Shown one piece after another: positions 8,402 to 16,931 of a stretch of 64,000 nucleotides of DNA (position 1 is the first letter of the stretch; every line of letters starts with the position of its first letter). Source of the stretch: Eubacteriales bacterium. Its GTDB lineage: Bacteria > Bacillota > Clostridia > Peptostreptococcales > Anaerovoracaceae. The stretch covers positions 1 through 64,000 of the forward strand of contig JAQWBM010000008.1 of NCBI GenBank assembly GCA_028706405.1. The letters are read 5' to 3'. The notes under the pieces are model-generated. The model was given only the letters and a program-made list of their open reading frames with translations, was not told the DNA's origin and ran no database searches. Made by a program: the position numbers and the translations under genes.

Positions 8402-9028
8402 ATGGGAAGAGGCTTGTTTATAACTTTTGAAGGGCCTGACGGATCGGGTAAGACCACACAAATAGAGAGGCTGAAGACTTTTATTATTAAAAAAGGTTAT
8501 GACGCTGTTTTGACCAGAGAGCCGGGAGGCACGAAAATTGGAGAGAAAATCCGTGAAATCATATTAGATAAAAACAATACCGAAATTGACTACATGACAG
8601 AAGCGCTTCTATATGCGGCAGCGCGTGCACAGCATGTTTCTCAGGTAATCAAGCCTGCTCTTGAAGAAGGCAGAACAGTAATCTGTGACCGATTTATGGA
8701 TTCGAGCATCGCTTACCAGGGCTTTGGCAGGGGGTTGGGTGACAGTGTCAGGGTCATCAACGAATATGCCGTAAACAGTTGCTTTCCGGATATCACTTTC
8801 CTGATGAAGCTAGACCCGCAAATCGGCAAGCTCAGGATAAAAGCGGAAGCTCAGGATAGACTGGAACTGGAAAAACTGGATTACCACAAGAAAGTTTTCC
8901 GGGCATATGAAGAATTGGAAAAAACATTTCCTGAACGTATAATCGGAATCGATGCAAGCAGGAGTATTGATGAGATCAGCAACGAAATTCAGTTTCATAT
9001 TGAGAGTTTAATGGATAAATTAAATTAG
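8402..9028 (+). CDS. tmk: Thymidylate kinase
   Basis: Phosphorylates dTMP to dTDP with ATP, an essential step of dTTP synthesis in the cytoplasm. The 208-residue protein has the P-loop GPDGSGKTTQ near the N-terminus, the TREPGGT motif, the DRFMDSSIAYQG nucleotide-binding segment and the usual length. ATG 8402 is preferred because AGGAGA lies seven bases upstream. An in-frame ATG at 8381 overlaps the stop of the small upstream frame and lacks a ribosome binding site. It is followed after 11 bases by holB, the order known from Bacillus and Clostridia. Confidence 0.95.
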   Translation: MGRGLFITFEGPDGSGKTTQIERLKTFIIKKGYDAVLTREPGGTKIGEKIREIILDKNNTEIDYMTEALLYAAARAQHVSQVIKPALEEGRTVICDRFMDSSIAYQGFGRGLGDSVRVINEYAVNSCFPDITFLMKLDPQIGKLRIKAEAQDRLELEKLDYHKKVFRAYEELEKTFPERIIGIDASRSIDEISNEIQFHIESLMDKLN

Positions 9029-9039
9029 ATGGGTGAACA

Positions 9040-9909
9040 ATGTCTTTTAATGATATAAAGGGAAATAAAAATGTTATGGAGCGAATGTCCCGGGTTATAA
9101 AAAGCCGGAATATTTCCCATGCGTATCTGCTTGAGGGTGACTGCACTATAGATAAAATCGGTCTGGCTGAAAGCTTTGCGAAGGCTATTCTTTGTGAAAA
9201 CATATCGGAAGGAGACAGCTGCGAATGCTGCGCATCCTGCAGGAAAATCAGCCATGGGAATCATGAGGATATAATATATATCAAAGCCGAGGGAAACAGT
9301 ATAAAGGATGAGTCGATAGAAGAGCTTCAAAGCAGAATTCGGAATAAGCCCTATGCAGGCGACAGAACAGTCGTGATCCTGCAAGATGCTGACACCATGA
9401 CACTCAGGGCTCAGAATAGACTCCTGAAAACCTTAGAGGAACCGGCGCCGGGGACAGTGATGATTCTTTTGGCGGAAAATATGGAAAGTTTAACAGAGAC
9501 AATCCGTTCAAGATGTACTACTTACAAGTTAAATCCTTTTGAAGTACCGGATTGTGAATCTACTATGAACGGAGCAATCCAAATATCCGATATGCTTATT
9601 GAAGGTGCGGCTTTTTATAAAATATCCAAAAAACTTGTAGAGTTCACACCCGACAGGCCGGCTGCCCGCGGATTTCTGGATGCTTTTGAAAGCTTGTACA
9701 GAGATTTGGTGATTAGCGAGTACGATATTGAAAGATGCTTGCTCTTCAATGCTGAAGGATTTGAAGAGATCCGTAAAAGACGCAGACTGTATTCAGTCGG
9801 TTCTTTAGAAAAGGCTGTTGTCGCGATAGAGGAAGCAAGAAATGATCTAAACAGGAATTTAAATATTAATTATACGATGAAAAATATGATTTTAAAGATT
9901 ATAGCATGA
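9040..9909 (+). CDS. holB: DNA polymerase III delta' subunit
   Basis: Part of the clamp-loader complex that places the sliding clamp on DNA. The 289 residues show the clamp-loader AAA fold: HAYLLEG (degenerate P-loop GDCTIDKIGLA, lacking the GK), a zinc module (CENISEGDSCECCASCRK), VVILQDADTM in the Walker B position and the sensor segment RLLKTLEEPAPGTVMILLAEN ... IRSRC. The broken P-loop is normal for delta', which does not hydrolyse ATP. It is short compared with full delta', as in related species. Gene order tmk-holB-ricT supports the call. Confidence 0.9.
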   Translation: MSFNDIKGNKNVMERMSRVIKSRNISHAYLLEGDCTIDKIGLAESFAKAILCENISEGDSCECCASCRKISHGNHEDIIYIKAEGNSIKDESIEELQSRIRNKPYAGDRTVVILQDADTMTLRAQNRLLKTLEEPAPGTVMILLAENMESLTETIRSRCTTYKLNPFEVPDCESTMNGAIQISDMLIEGAAFYKISKKLVEFTPDRPAARGFLDAFESLYRDLVISEYDIERCLLFNAEGFEEIRKRRRLYSVGSLEKAVVAIEEARNDLNRNLNINYTMKNMILKIIA

Positions 9910-9934
9910 CTTGATATCCAAAGGAGGATAATGA

Positions 9935-10846
9935 ATGGTAACAGTAGCCGGTGTACGGTTTAAGAAAGCCGGAAAGATATATTACTTTGATCCTGCAGAA
10001 TTGCAGGTTGAAAATGGAAGCAACGTAATAGTTGAAACTGCAAGGGGAATTGAATTCGGTACAGTGATTTCAGGTATAAAAGACGTTTCGGAAAGTGAGA
10101 TCATACCGCCCTTGAAGAGAATTGTCAGGATCGCTAATGAAGATGATATAATACAGCATCAAGAAAATGTAAAGAAAAAGCAAAAAGCTCTTATGCTTTG
10201 CCAGGAAAAGGTAAACAAACACAATCTTGAAATGAAACTGATCGATGTAGAATATACATTTGACAACAGTAAAATAATATTCTATTTTACTGCCGACGGC
10301 AGGGTCGATTTCAGAGAGTTGGTGAAGGATCTTGCAGCAGTTTTCAAGATGAGAATAGAACTTCGGCAAATTGGCGTCAGAGACGAGGCCAAAATGGTCG
10401 GCGGAATCGGTAACTGCGGCAAGAGTTTATGCTGCCATACCTGGCTGCCCGAGTTTGAACCCGTATCAATCAAGATGGCTAAGGTCCAGAACCTCTCACT
10501 TAATCCCACTAAAATTTCAGGGATATGCGGAAGGCTTATGTGCTGTCTGAAATATGAGAACGAAATATATTATGAACTGAGAAAAGGGATGCCCGATGTC
10601 GGGGAACGTATAAAAACCATAGACGGAATGGGTATCGTTTACGATAGCAATATACTTGAGAATAAGATCAAGGTTCGGCTTGTTCTGGAAGAAAAAACTC
10701 AGGACAAACCGGAAAAGCTTAGTACAGATTTTTATACATATAAGAAACAGCAGATCACCAGGATTAATGCAAAGGAAAGCAAGGATACTCTGGATGATAT
10801 TGATGAGGCATTGCTGGATGAAATCAAGGATTTGCTGAAAGAATAA
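9935..10846 (+). CDS. ricT: PSP1 domain protein RicT/YaaT
   Basis: A protein of 303 residues with the PSP1 C-terminal domain and the cysteine-rich block GNCGKSLCCHTWL ... GICGRLMCCLKYEN. In Bacillus, YaaT (RicT) joins RicA and RicF in the Y-complex, which carries iron-sulfur clusters, supports RNase Y-dependent mRNA processing and helps Spo0A activation. The four-cysteine pattern is intact. A strong AAGGAGG precedes ATG 9935. The last 40 residues are an acidic, probably coiled tail. It sits in its conserved place behind holB. Confidence 0.92.
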   Translation: MVTVAGVRFKKAGKIYYFDPAELQVENGSNVIVETARGIEFGTVISGIKDVSESEIIPPLKRIVRIANEDDIIQHQENVKKKQKALMLCQEKVNKHNLEMKLIDVEYTFDNSKIIFYFTADGRVDFRELVKDLAAVFKMRIELRQIGVRDEAKMVGGIGNCGKSLCCHTWLPEFEPVSIKMAKVQNLSLNPTKISGICGRLMCCLKYENEIYYELRKGMPDVGERIKTIDGMGIVYDSNILENKIKVRLVLEEKTQDKPEKLSTDFYTYKKQQITRINAKESKDTLDDIDEALLDEIKDLLKE

Positions 10847-10900
10847 TAATTGTAGGGTAATGTATCGAAAACACTCACAGATTTTACATTATCACGATTC

Positions 10901-10936
10901 GGCTCGTTGCTTTTAAGCCAATAAACAAACGCAGCC
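10901..10936. repeat. GCTCGTT repeat, copy 1
   Basis: A 36-nt palindromic core (ends GGCTCGTT and AACGCAGCC) in the ricT-trmN6 gap that matches 15230-15266 at about 26 of 30 positions (GCTCGTT-NN-TTTTAA-N-CCAA-N-AAACAAACG). There is no T run after it, so it is not a standard terminator. Confidence 0.45.
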
Positions 10937-10996
10937 AACCTATAATGTCAGTAGCTTATCTCACAATTCGCCACATAAGCTGGAGATAAATTAGAT

Positions 10997-11740
10997 ATGG
11001 AAGCCCTGTTAAGAGACGGAGAACGGATAGATAACATCGGATTTGGTGACCTCAGGCTGATACAAAAGCCTGGGAATTTTTGCTATGGGATTGACGCGGT
11101 TTTGCTGGCAACCTTTGCGGAGGTAATAAAATACGGGAAGGTAATAGATCTGGGGGCAGGAACCGGTGTCATTCCCCTGATTTTGAGTCACAGAACAGAG
11201 GCAGCTGAAATTGTTGGTGTTGAGGTACAGAAGGATTCTTATGAGCGCGGATTGCGTAATGTTGCTCTAAATAATCTGGGGGATAGAGTCATACTGATCC
11301 ATGGGGACATAAAGGAGCTTGCGGAAAAGAAGCTGGCAGGCAAACATAGCTTTGACGCGGTTATAACAAATCCGCCTTACATCAAGGATGGTGGCGGAAT
11401 AAAAAATAAAGAAGAAGCCAGAACTATCGCAAGACACGAAACAACAGCGAAGCTTTCTGACTTTATCAGCGTTGCAAGTTTTCTGCTGAAGGAGCGGGGA
11501 GATTTTTATATGATCCATCGGCCAAGCCGTCTGGTTGATATCAGCATTCTATGTCGCCGGTACAATCTGGAACCGAAGAAGCTTAGGCTGGTAAGCCCAA
11601 ATCGTGATACTGCGCCAAATTTACTTCTGATTCATTGCGTGAAGTATGGTATGCCGGAATTAAAATTTCTGGCACCACTTTATGTTTATCAGGAGGATGG
11701 GAGTTACACCTCTGAAATAATGAATCTATATGAAAAATAA
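10997..11740 (+). CDS. trmN6: tRNA1(Val) adenine-N6 methyltransferase-like (YabB/TrmN6)
   Basis: A class I SAM-dependent methyltransferase of 247 residues. VIDLGAGTGVIPLIL is the SAM-binding glycine loop, IVGVEVQ the acidic strand, and ITNPPYIKDGG the NPPY catalytic motif of N6-adenine methylases. TrmN6 modifies A37 of tRNA-Val in E. coli. The Bacillus relative YabB lies in the same tmk-holB-yaaT neighbourhood, which supports this call over a generic methylase. A weak GGAGAT precedes the ATG; a terminator follows 12 bases after the stop. Confidence 0.85.
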   Translation: MEALLRDGERIDNIGFGDLRLIQKPGNFCYGIDAVLLATFAEVIKYGKVIDLGAGTGVIPLILSHRTEAAEIVGVEVQKDSYERGLRNVALNNLGDRVILIHGDIKELAEKKLAGKHSFDAVITNPPYIKDGGGIKNKEEARTIARHETTAKLSDFISVASFLLKERGDFYMIHRPSRLVDISILCRRYNLEPKKLRLVSPNRDTAPNLLLIHCVKYGMPELKFLAPLYVYQEDGSYTSEIMNLYEK

Positions 11741-11752
11741 TAATATCGATAA

Positions 11753-11783
11753 TTAAAACCTGCCGTGAATTGGCAGGTTTTAA
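11753..11783 (+). terminator. Terminator after trmN6
   Basis: TTAAAACCTGCC / GGCAGGTTTTAA stem with a seven-base loop. The symmetric A/T ends let it also serve the converging abrB gene. Confidence 0.85.
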
Positions 11784-11824
11784 TTACGAAAACAGGATAT
11801 ACAGGATATTACGAACAGAATCTT

Positions 11825-12067
11825 TTAAAGCTTTTGCATTTCAGCTATGCAATCGGAGCACACATTCTTATCATGGATGCGTTTTACGCTTTTTGCGTTT
11901 CCACAGAAAATACATGCAGGTTCATATTTTTTCAATAATATATAATCACCGTCAACATAGATTTCAATTGGATCCTTAATTTCAATATCTAAAGTTCTTC
12001 TCAGTTCTATTGGAAGAACTATTCTCCCTAATTCGTCCACTTTTCTAACAATACCTGTTGCTTTCAT
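11825..12067 (-). CDS. abrB: AbrB-type transition-state regulator
   Basis: An 80-residue protein with the AbrB swapped-hairpin DNA-binding domain at the N-terminus (MKATGIVRKVDELGRIVLPIELRRTL ... PIEIYVDG). In place of the Bacillus C-terminal domain it has a CxxC-x15-CxxC zinc-ribbon-like tail (CIFCGNAKS ... VCSDC), as in clostridial AbrB proteins. AbrB represses stationary-phase and sporulation genes during growth. ATG 12067 is chosen for AAAGGGGA six bases upstream rather than the ATG two codons earlier. It converges on trmN6, the arrangement seen in Bacillus. Confidence 0.9.
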   Translation of the reverse strand: MKATGIVRKVDELGRIVLPIELRRTLDIEIKDPIEIYVDGDYILLKKYEPACIFCGNAKSVKRIHDKNVCSDCIAEMQKL

Positions 12068-12143
12068 TGTCATTCCCCTTTCTTAGAAATTTGACGTCAT
12101 CTGCCATGTATAATTTTAACATTTTGAGAAAAACAAGTCAATG

Positions 12144-12470
12144 CTATTTTTTTTCCTTTTGCATGAGACTGCTGAGGGAACCAAGTGCTTTTATCAAAGA
12201 TAATATGGCTGCCACAACATTTTGATTTCCTTTTATACTGCCTGCTATATCGCTAACGGACGAAGAGACATCTCCGACAATCTTATCCAATTCTTTTGCA
12301 TTATCTGCCGCTATGCCGGATATAACATTCGCATCTTCAAGTATTTTGTTCAAATTCCGGAAAACAGGAATCAAATTTTTAACAGCAGCGATAAGATAAA
12401 TCAACAATACCAAAACTGCAAGTCCAATTAAAATTAACCCTGCATCACCTAGATTTATTGTCATATCCAT
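12144..12470 (-). CDS. DUF948-type membrane-anchored coiled-coil protein
   Basis: A 108-residue protein with an N-terminal membrane helix (AGLILIGLAVLVLLIYLIAAV) followed by a helical region with heptad character (NLNKILEDANVISGIAADNAKELDKIVGDVSSSVSDIAGSI), then a short hydrophobic stretch and a lysine-rich end. This pattern is typical of DUF948 proteins. The function is unknown. AAGGAGGG stands eight bases before ATG 12470. It is divergent from spmA. Confidence 0.65.
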   Translation of the reverse strand: MDMTINLGDAGLILIGLAVLVLLIYLIAAVKNLIPVFRNLNKILEDANVISGIAADNAKELDKIVGDVSSSVSDIAGSIKGNQNVVAAILSLIKALGSLSSLMQKEKK

Positions 12471-12586
12471 TCATTTATCCCTCCTTGCGTATATTATTAC
12501 CCATTAATTGGTTATATTCAACATTTATTTTTATTTTTAGAATATTAATATTAATATTACTAATCAACAATGAGGAGGCGCTAAAA

Positions 12587-13162
12587 ATGATGAATTACAT
12601 ATGGGCCGGGATGTTAGTTTTTGGAATCGTTTTTGCTGTAATCAATGGAAGGCTCAATGAATTCAGTGACGGCCTGATGGTGAGCTGTACAAATGGAGTA
12701 TATTTCGTAATCGGTCTTGCCGGAATAATGGCTGTATGGTCTGGAATCATGAATATAGCAAAAGAAACAGGTCTAATCGATTTAGTGGCAGTAAAAACAA
12801 AACCTCTTATCAACTTCTTGTTTCCTAAGGGTCTGAAAAAGGACACGATCGCAATGATCCTGATGAGCTTTACCGCAAATGTCTTTGGTGCAGGTAACAG
12901 TGCTACGGTATTTTCTCTTAGAGCTATGGAGATGCTGGATGAAGAAAATAATAGGAGGACATCAGCCAGCAATGAAATGTGTATGTTTATTGCTGTAAAC
13001 ATGTCAATGATTCAGCTTGTACCGATAACGGTAATAAAAATTCGAAGCGAAGCTGGTTCAGTAAGTGCGGGAAGCATAATAATCCCTTCTATAGTTGCCG
13101 GTCTGATATCAATGGCAGCATCTATATTTGTCTGCAAGCTTTATGAGAGGAAACGCATATGA
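12587..13162 (+). CDS. spmA: Spore maturation protein A
   Basis: A membrane protein of 191 residues with the nucleoside-recognition (Gate) fold: FVIGLAGIMAVWSGIMNIA, then FPKGLKKDTIAMILMSFTANVFGAGNSAT. In Bacillus, SpmA and SpmB lower core water content of the spore. ATG 12587 has GAGGAGG at 12572-12578. The stop overlaps the spmB start by four bases (ATGA), showing coupling. Confidence 0.93.
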   Translation: MMNYIWAGMLVFGIVFAVINGRLNEFSDGLMVSCTNGVYFVIGLAGIMAVWSGIMNIAKETGLIDLVAVKTKPLINFLFPKGLKKDTIAMILMSFTANVFGAGNSATVFSLRAMEMLDEENNRRTSASNEMCMFIAVNMSMIQLVPITVIKIRSEAGSVSAGSIIIPSIVAGLISMAASIFVCKLYERKRI

Positions 13163-13689
13163 TCGCTTCAGTATTAAATCAAATCTCGCTGTTTTTCATA
13201 CCAGGAATCATCACGGTGATTATTTTTTTTGGCATCTATAAAAAGGCTCCGATTTATGATTTGTTTATAGACGGAGCAAAAGATGGATTGAAAACCGCAA
13301 TAGATATCCTACCGTTTATAATAGCGATTTTCGTAGGCATTGAGGCCCTTGTAAGCTCCGGTGCGATGGAGTTCCTGGAACGTGTACTGGGACCGGTTTT
13401 TCAGTTATTAAGGATACCAAAAGAATTAATATCAATGATATTATTAAGACCGGTTTCCGGCAGCGGGTCTCTTGCGTTAGTGGAAAAAATTGTAACTGAA
13501 TATGGACCTGACAGTTATGTTGGGCGTGCTGCATCGGTTATGGTCGGAAGCTGCGAAACTATTTTTTATGTTTTAGCTGTATATTTTGGAGTTACTGCTG
13601 TAAAAAATATAAGACATGCATTTTCAGCCGGAATTATAGGATATATAGTCGGAATTTTTGCCTCCCTGATCGTCTGCATGTATATTTGA
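13159..13689 (+). CDS. spmB: Spore maturation protein B
   Basis: A membrane protein of 176 residues, partner of SpmA. It has the Gate-domain segments GAKDGLKTAIDILPFIIAIFVG and LRPVSGSGSLALVEKI, then GRAASVMVGSCETIFYVLAVYFG. It overlaps spmA by four bases and ends before a terminator. It is expected to be expressed in the mother cell, as in Bacillus. Confidence 0.93.
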   Translation: MIASVLNQISLFFIPGIITVIIFFGIYKKAPIYDLFIDGAKDGLKTAIDILPFIIAIFVGIEALVSSGAMEFLERVLGPVFQLLRIPKELISMILLRPVSGSGSLALVEKIVTEYGPDSYVGRAASVMVGSCETIFYVLAVYFGVTAVKNIRHAFSAGIIGYIVGIFASLIVCMYI

Positions 13690-13718
13690 CTTTGCAACAG
13701 GGGATACTTTTTATATGA

Positions 13719-13787
13719 GAGAAAGAAGTCTTGCAAAAGTATGTTTTTTGTCCCCCTTTAGCATAAAACAAAGACTTCTTTCTTTTT
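13719..13787 (+). terminator. Terminator after spmAB
   Basis: GAGAAAGAAGTCTT pairs with AAGACTTCTTTCTTTTT across a roughly 38-base loop that itself is AT-rich. The T run follows the 3' arm. Confidence 0.65.
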
Positions 13788-13909
13788 AATAGTATACCTT
13801 ATAGAGCCGTAAATACCGGAGTCAAAATTTTCATTGAAAACGCAAAGCTTTCTAGGTATACTTATGAAAGGTAATATTTTAACATTAAAATAGATATTGG
13901 AGGAAAGCG

Positions 13910-15172
13910 GTGGCAAAATTTTTAGTTGAAAAAAGCAGCTCATTACATGGAGAAATTGAAGTCAGCGGATCAAAGAATGCAGTATTGCCAATAATGGCGG
14001 CTTCCATTCTAACGGATGAAAAATGTCAGATCATGGACGCTCCTGTTCTGCGGGACGTAGATGTGATGTGCAGGTTGTTGGAGAGCATAGGCTCTCAGGT
14101 CAAAGTAAATTATGAGGAAGGTACGGTTGAAATTGAGACTAGCAGCATTATAGCAAAAGAAGCCCCATATGAACTGGTTAAAAAGATGAGAGCGTCAATA
14201 TTGGTTATGGGACCACTTCTTTCCAGAACAGGGCAAGCGAAAATTGCATTGCCCGGCGGATGTGCCATAGGCGCCAGACCAATTAATCTGCACCTAAAAG
14301 GTTTTCAGGCGCTGGGTGCAGATATAACAGAAGGACACGGTTATGTTGAGGCAAAAGCGGACAAGTTGGTAGGCGCCAATGTATATCTTGATTTTCCAAG
14401 CGTCGGGGCAACAGAAAATATTATGATGGCAGCTGTGATGGCGGATGGTATAACCGTAATTGAAAACGTTGCTGAGGAGCCTGAAATCGTTGATTTGGCC
14501 AACTTTTTAAACAAGATGGGAGCCAGGATCAAGGGCGCGGGAACGGATACCATAAAAATCGAAGGAGTTGAAGCACTTAATGGCACTAAACATGCCGTTA
14601 TTCCAGATAGAATTGAAACTGGTACCTTCATGGTCGCAGCGGCGATCACAAGAGGAGATATACTTATAAAAAATGTGGTACCTGACCATGTGAAGCCGAT
14701 AATTGCAAAGCTTAAGGAATGCGGTGTGGTAATAGAGGACAGTGACGAGGGTTTAAGGGTGCATGGAGATATCAATGAGCTCATTTCAACAGATATTAAA
14801 ACATTGCCATACCCCGGATTCCCAACTGACATGCAATCACAGTTTATGGCATTTCTCACAACTGTATCAGGACCCAGTGTTGTAATTGAGACCGTATTTG
14901 AGAATAGATACATGCATATCGGAGAATTGAACCGCATGGGAGCGAATATAAAAATTGAAGGAAGAAGTGCTATTATTCAAGGGAATCAAAAATTGCAGGG
15001 TGCACAGGTGATTTCCACAGATCTGCGCGCCGGTGCCGCGCTGGTGCTTTCCGGGCTTGTGGCTGAAGGAACCACTGAGATTTCAGAGATATATCATATT
15101 GAAAGAGGATATACGAATTTCATCGGAAAATTTAGAGCACTGGGTGCACGGATTAATAGAATTGAAGAATAG
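13910..15172 (+). CDS. murA: UDP-N-acetylglucosamine 1-carboxyvinyltransferase
   Basis: Transfers enolpyruvate from PEP to UDP-GlcNAc, the first committed step of peptidoglycan synthesis, and is the fosfomycin target. The 420-residue protein has the conserved SGSKNAVLPIMAA start, the loop LPGGCAIGARP with the active-site Cys at residue 118, and the C-terminal DLRAGAALVLSGLVAEG. Cys rather than Asp at 118 predicts fosfomycin sensitivity. The start is GTG behind GGAGGAAAGC. It points towards spoIID, as murAA and spoIID are near neighbours in other spore formers. Confidence 0.97.
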   Translation: MAKFLVEKSSSLHGEIEVSGSKNAVLPIMAASILTDEKCQIMDAPVLRDVDVMCRLLESIGSQVKVNYEEGTVEIETSSIIAKEAPYELVKKMRASILVMGPLLSRTGQAKIALPGGCAIGARPINLHLKGFQALGADITEGHGYVEAKADKLVGANVYLDFPSVGATENIMMAAVMADGITVIENVAEEPEIVDLANFLNKMGARIKGAGTDTIKIEGVEALNGTKHAVIPDRIETGTFMVAAAITRGDILIKNVVPDHVKPIIAKLKECGVVIEDSDEGLRVHGDINELISTDIKTLPYPGFPTDMQSQFMAFLTTVSGPSVVIETVFENRYMHIGELNRMGANIKIEGRSAIIQGNQKLQGAQVISTDLRAGAALVLSGLVAEGTTEISEIYHIERGYTNFIGKFRALGARINRIEE

Positions 15173-15229
15173 AAGGCGGAATGTCTTCCTGTCAAGAAGT
15201 GATTGTAACTTTCGCCTTACCTCACTGCA

Positions 15230-15310
15230 GCTCGTTATTTTTAACCCAAAAAACAAACGGGTATCCATTATCGTGTTTTTTGGCAATGTATAGCCAATGG
15301 CGCGATACCC
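15230..15310. repeat. GCTCGTT repeat, copy 2, with hairpin
   Basis: Positions 15230-15266 match the core at 10901-10936. They run into a hairpin GGGTATC(15259-15265) / GATACCC(15304-15310), extended by CATT / AATG. It lies between the converging murA and spoIID genes. No T run is present on the murA side. Confidence 0.45.
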
Positions 15311-15357
15311 TTACAACGTAAAGGCAAGTCAGTTAGTGTCAACTCAAACTGATCCGT

Positions 15358-16359
15358 TTAATAGACTTCGACTCCTGTATAATAATGTTTTAGAATATCA
15401 GTATATGAATAGCCTGCCTGGGCCATTCCATTAGCGCCCCACTGGCTCATTCCCACTCCATGGCCATAACCGTCGGTGGTGACCAGTACGGTGTTTCCTT
15501 GGACTGATACAGTGAAATTGGCAGAGCGCAATCCAAAAATCTCTCGTATTTCTCGTCCCTTTAAAGTCAAGTTACCCACCTGTAATGATGCCACCCTTCC
15601 CCCGGAGCTGCGTTCCAGCACCTTAATTGTGCTTTTATTTACAGCCTTTGTGTCAAGATCGGAATGAGTATTTTTTATTTTTCGACTAAATTCAGAAAGA
15701 GGTATTTTCACTTGTTCGTCATAATAAGGAGCAGCGGACTCAAATGCGCTGTCAACACTTCGCAGATAGGGCACTGCTGATACAAAGACATCTTCTGAAT
15801 TCTCTGTTTTTCCTCCGCTGGACGAATGGAACAGCGGCTGTTCAACAAGCTCTTCTCCGTAATACATTATCTGACCTTTGGTAGCATCCACAGCTGATAT
15901 TATTCTTGGCCATCCTGTATCCATCCATTCTTTGGATTTGATTTTACTTAACTCTATAGGATCGCGATACACCTGACAATGTGTGTCATCGCAAACAGGA
16001 GCAGAGGGATGATCAGGATTGCCTCCATCACCGGAACGAATGATTTTTGACAAGGAATAAGTTCGCGCGGCAACCGCTTGAGCCTTTAAAGCCTCCATTT
16101 CAAAATTTGATGGCATTTCACCTGCGACAACACCTGCAACATAGTCCTCAAATTTGACTGATTCGGTAATAGCGCTTGAATGCCGATAAACATTTATATA
16201 TTCCGGTATATCGATCGTTCCAGTTTTAGGCAGAGGCTGCAGCGGCTCTTCTTCATCATGGAATAAGCTCACTATAGTCAAAGGCAGTATAATCAGACAA
16301 AAAATCACCATCAAGCAAATGATGATGGACAATTTTAATATGTTCCTTTTATGTTTCAT
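15358..16359 (-). CDS. spoIID: Stage II sporulation protein D
   Basis: A lytic transglycosylase that acts with SpoIIP and SpoIIM to move the mother-cell membrane around the forespore during engulfment. The 333 residues begin with a membrane anchor (LKLSIIICLMVIFCLIILPLTIV). The SpoIID domain follows, with VAGVVAGEMPSNFEMEALKAQAVAARTY (the Glu of AGEMP is the catalytic acid), FHSSSGGKTENS, and the end GYGHGVGMSQWGANGMA. Two Cys in PVCDDTHCQ are where SpoIID binds zinc in other species. Sigma E is encoded further along the window. Confidence 0.96.
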   Translation of the reverse strand: MKHKRNILKLSIIICLMVIFCLIILPLTIVSLFHDEEEPLQPLPKTGTIDIPEYINVYRHSSAITESVKFEDYVAGVVAGEMPSNFEMEALKAQAVAARTYSLSKIIRSGDGGNPDHPSAPVCDDTHCQVYRDPIELSKIKSKEWMDTGWPRIISAVDATKGQIMYYGEELVEQPLFHSSSGGKTENSEDVFVSAVPYLRSVDSAFESAAPYYDEQVKIPLSEFSRKIKNTHSDLDTKAVNKSTIKVLERSSGGRVASLQVGNLTLKGREIREIFGLRSANFTVSVQGNTVLVTTDGYGHGVGMSQWGANGMAQAGYSYTDILKHYYTGVEVY

Positions 16360-16492
16360 TTCTTATCCCCCATTAGCCTGTCTTATTTTATTACAGTATA
16401 TGAGGGGGATATGAAAATCATGTTTATCTTCTGCAATGTATTTCATAAGGTATCGATTGTGTGACGGAGCGATTAACCGCACGCTTATACAG

Positions 16493-16525
16493 AAAAAACA
16501 CCAGTCTGTGTAAGATTGGTGTTTT
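16493..16525 (-). terminator. Terminator of spoVG
   Basis: AAAACACCA / TGGTGTTTT stem followed on the minus strand by TTTTTT, 18 bases after the spoVG stop. Confidence 0.85.
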
Positions 16526-16542
16526 CAGAGAATAAAATACTA

Positions 16543-16836
16543 TTATTCCATTGCGGCCACAGCAGCTTCCTCTGCCTTTTCTTCCAGGGCTTTTTCATAT
16601 TCTGCGAAAATGGCATCCTTGATCTTGTTACGTGTTTCAGAAACAAGCGGATGTGCAATGTCTCTAAAATCACCTTCGCCCATTTTTCGGCTAGGCATAG
16701 CAATGAATAAGCCGTTTTGTCCTTCTATGATTTTGATATCGTGAACCACGAACTCATCATCAAAAGTTACTGAGACAACAGCTTTCATTTTGCCCTCATC
16801 GTTCACTTTGCGAACTCTTACGTCAGTTATTCTCAT
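16543..16836 (-). CDS. spoVG: Septation/RNA-binding regulator SpoVG
   Basis: A 97-residue protein matching Spo[41 protein letters not shown], then [22 protein letters not shown]. SpoVG affects septation, spore cortex and virulence or stress genes; in several species it binds nucleic acid. The last 20 residues are a Glu/Ala-rich helix. ATG 16836 is used; a GTG 12 bases upstream lies within the AAAGGTGG ribosome binding site. It is preceded by purR, as in Bacillus. Confidence 0.96.
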   Translation of the reverse strand: MRITDVRVRKVNDEGKMKAVVSVTFDDEFVVHDIKIIEGQNGLFIAMPSRKMGEGDFRDIAHPLVSETRNKIKDAIFAEYEKALEEKAEEAAVAAME

Positions 16837-16902
16837 TAATGAAACCACCTTTCCTGCCCATCAATACCCCAAAAACACTATGAGATGTACTTTGATACCC
16901 AC

Positions 16903-16931
16903 ATTATACAGTGGCTAACATAATCTTACAA
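16903..16931 (-). promoter_or_regulatory. Probable sigma A promoter of spoVG
   Basis: On the minus strand TTGTAA (16926-16931), a 17-base spacer and TATAAT (16903-16908) lie 66 bases before the spoVG ATG. The -35 overlaps the purR stop codon. Confidence 0.55.

Noticed and set aside
14341..14937. 198-codon open frame on the minus strand inside murA
   Set aside because: It is a shadow of a complete, strongly conserved murA frame; the translation is Ser/Ile-rich with no domain and no ribosome binding site.
16360..16440. Sigma E promoter of spoIID
   Set aside because: CATATACT upstream of spoIID resembles a sigma E -10, but no -35 lies at the right distance; left unannotated.
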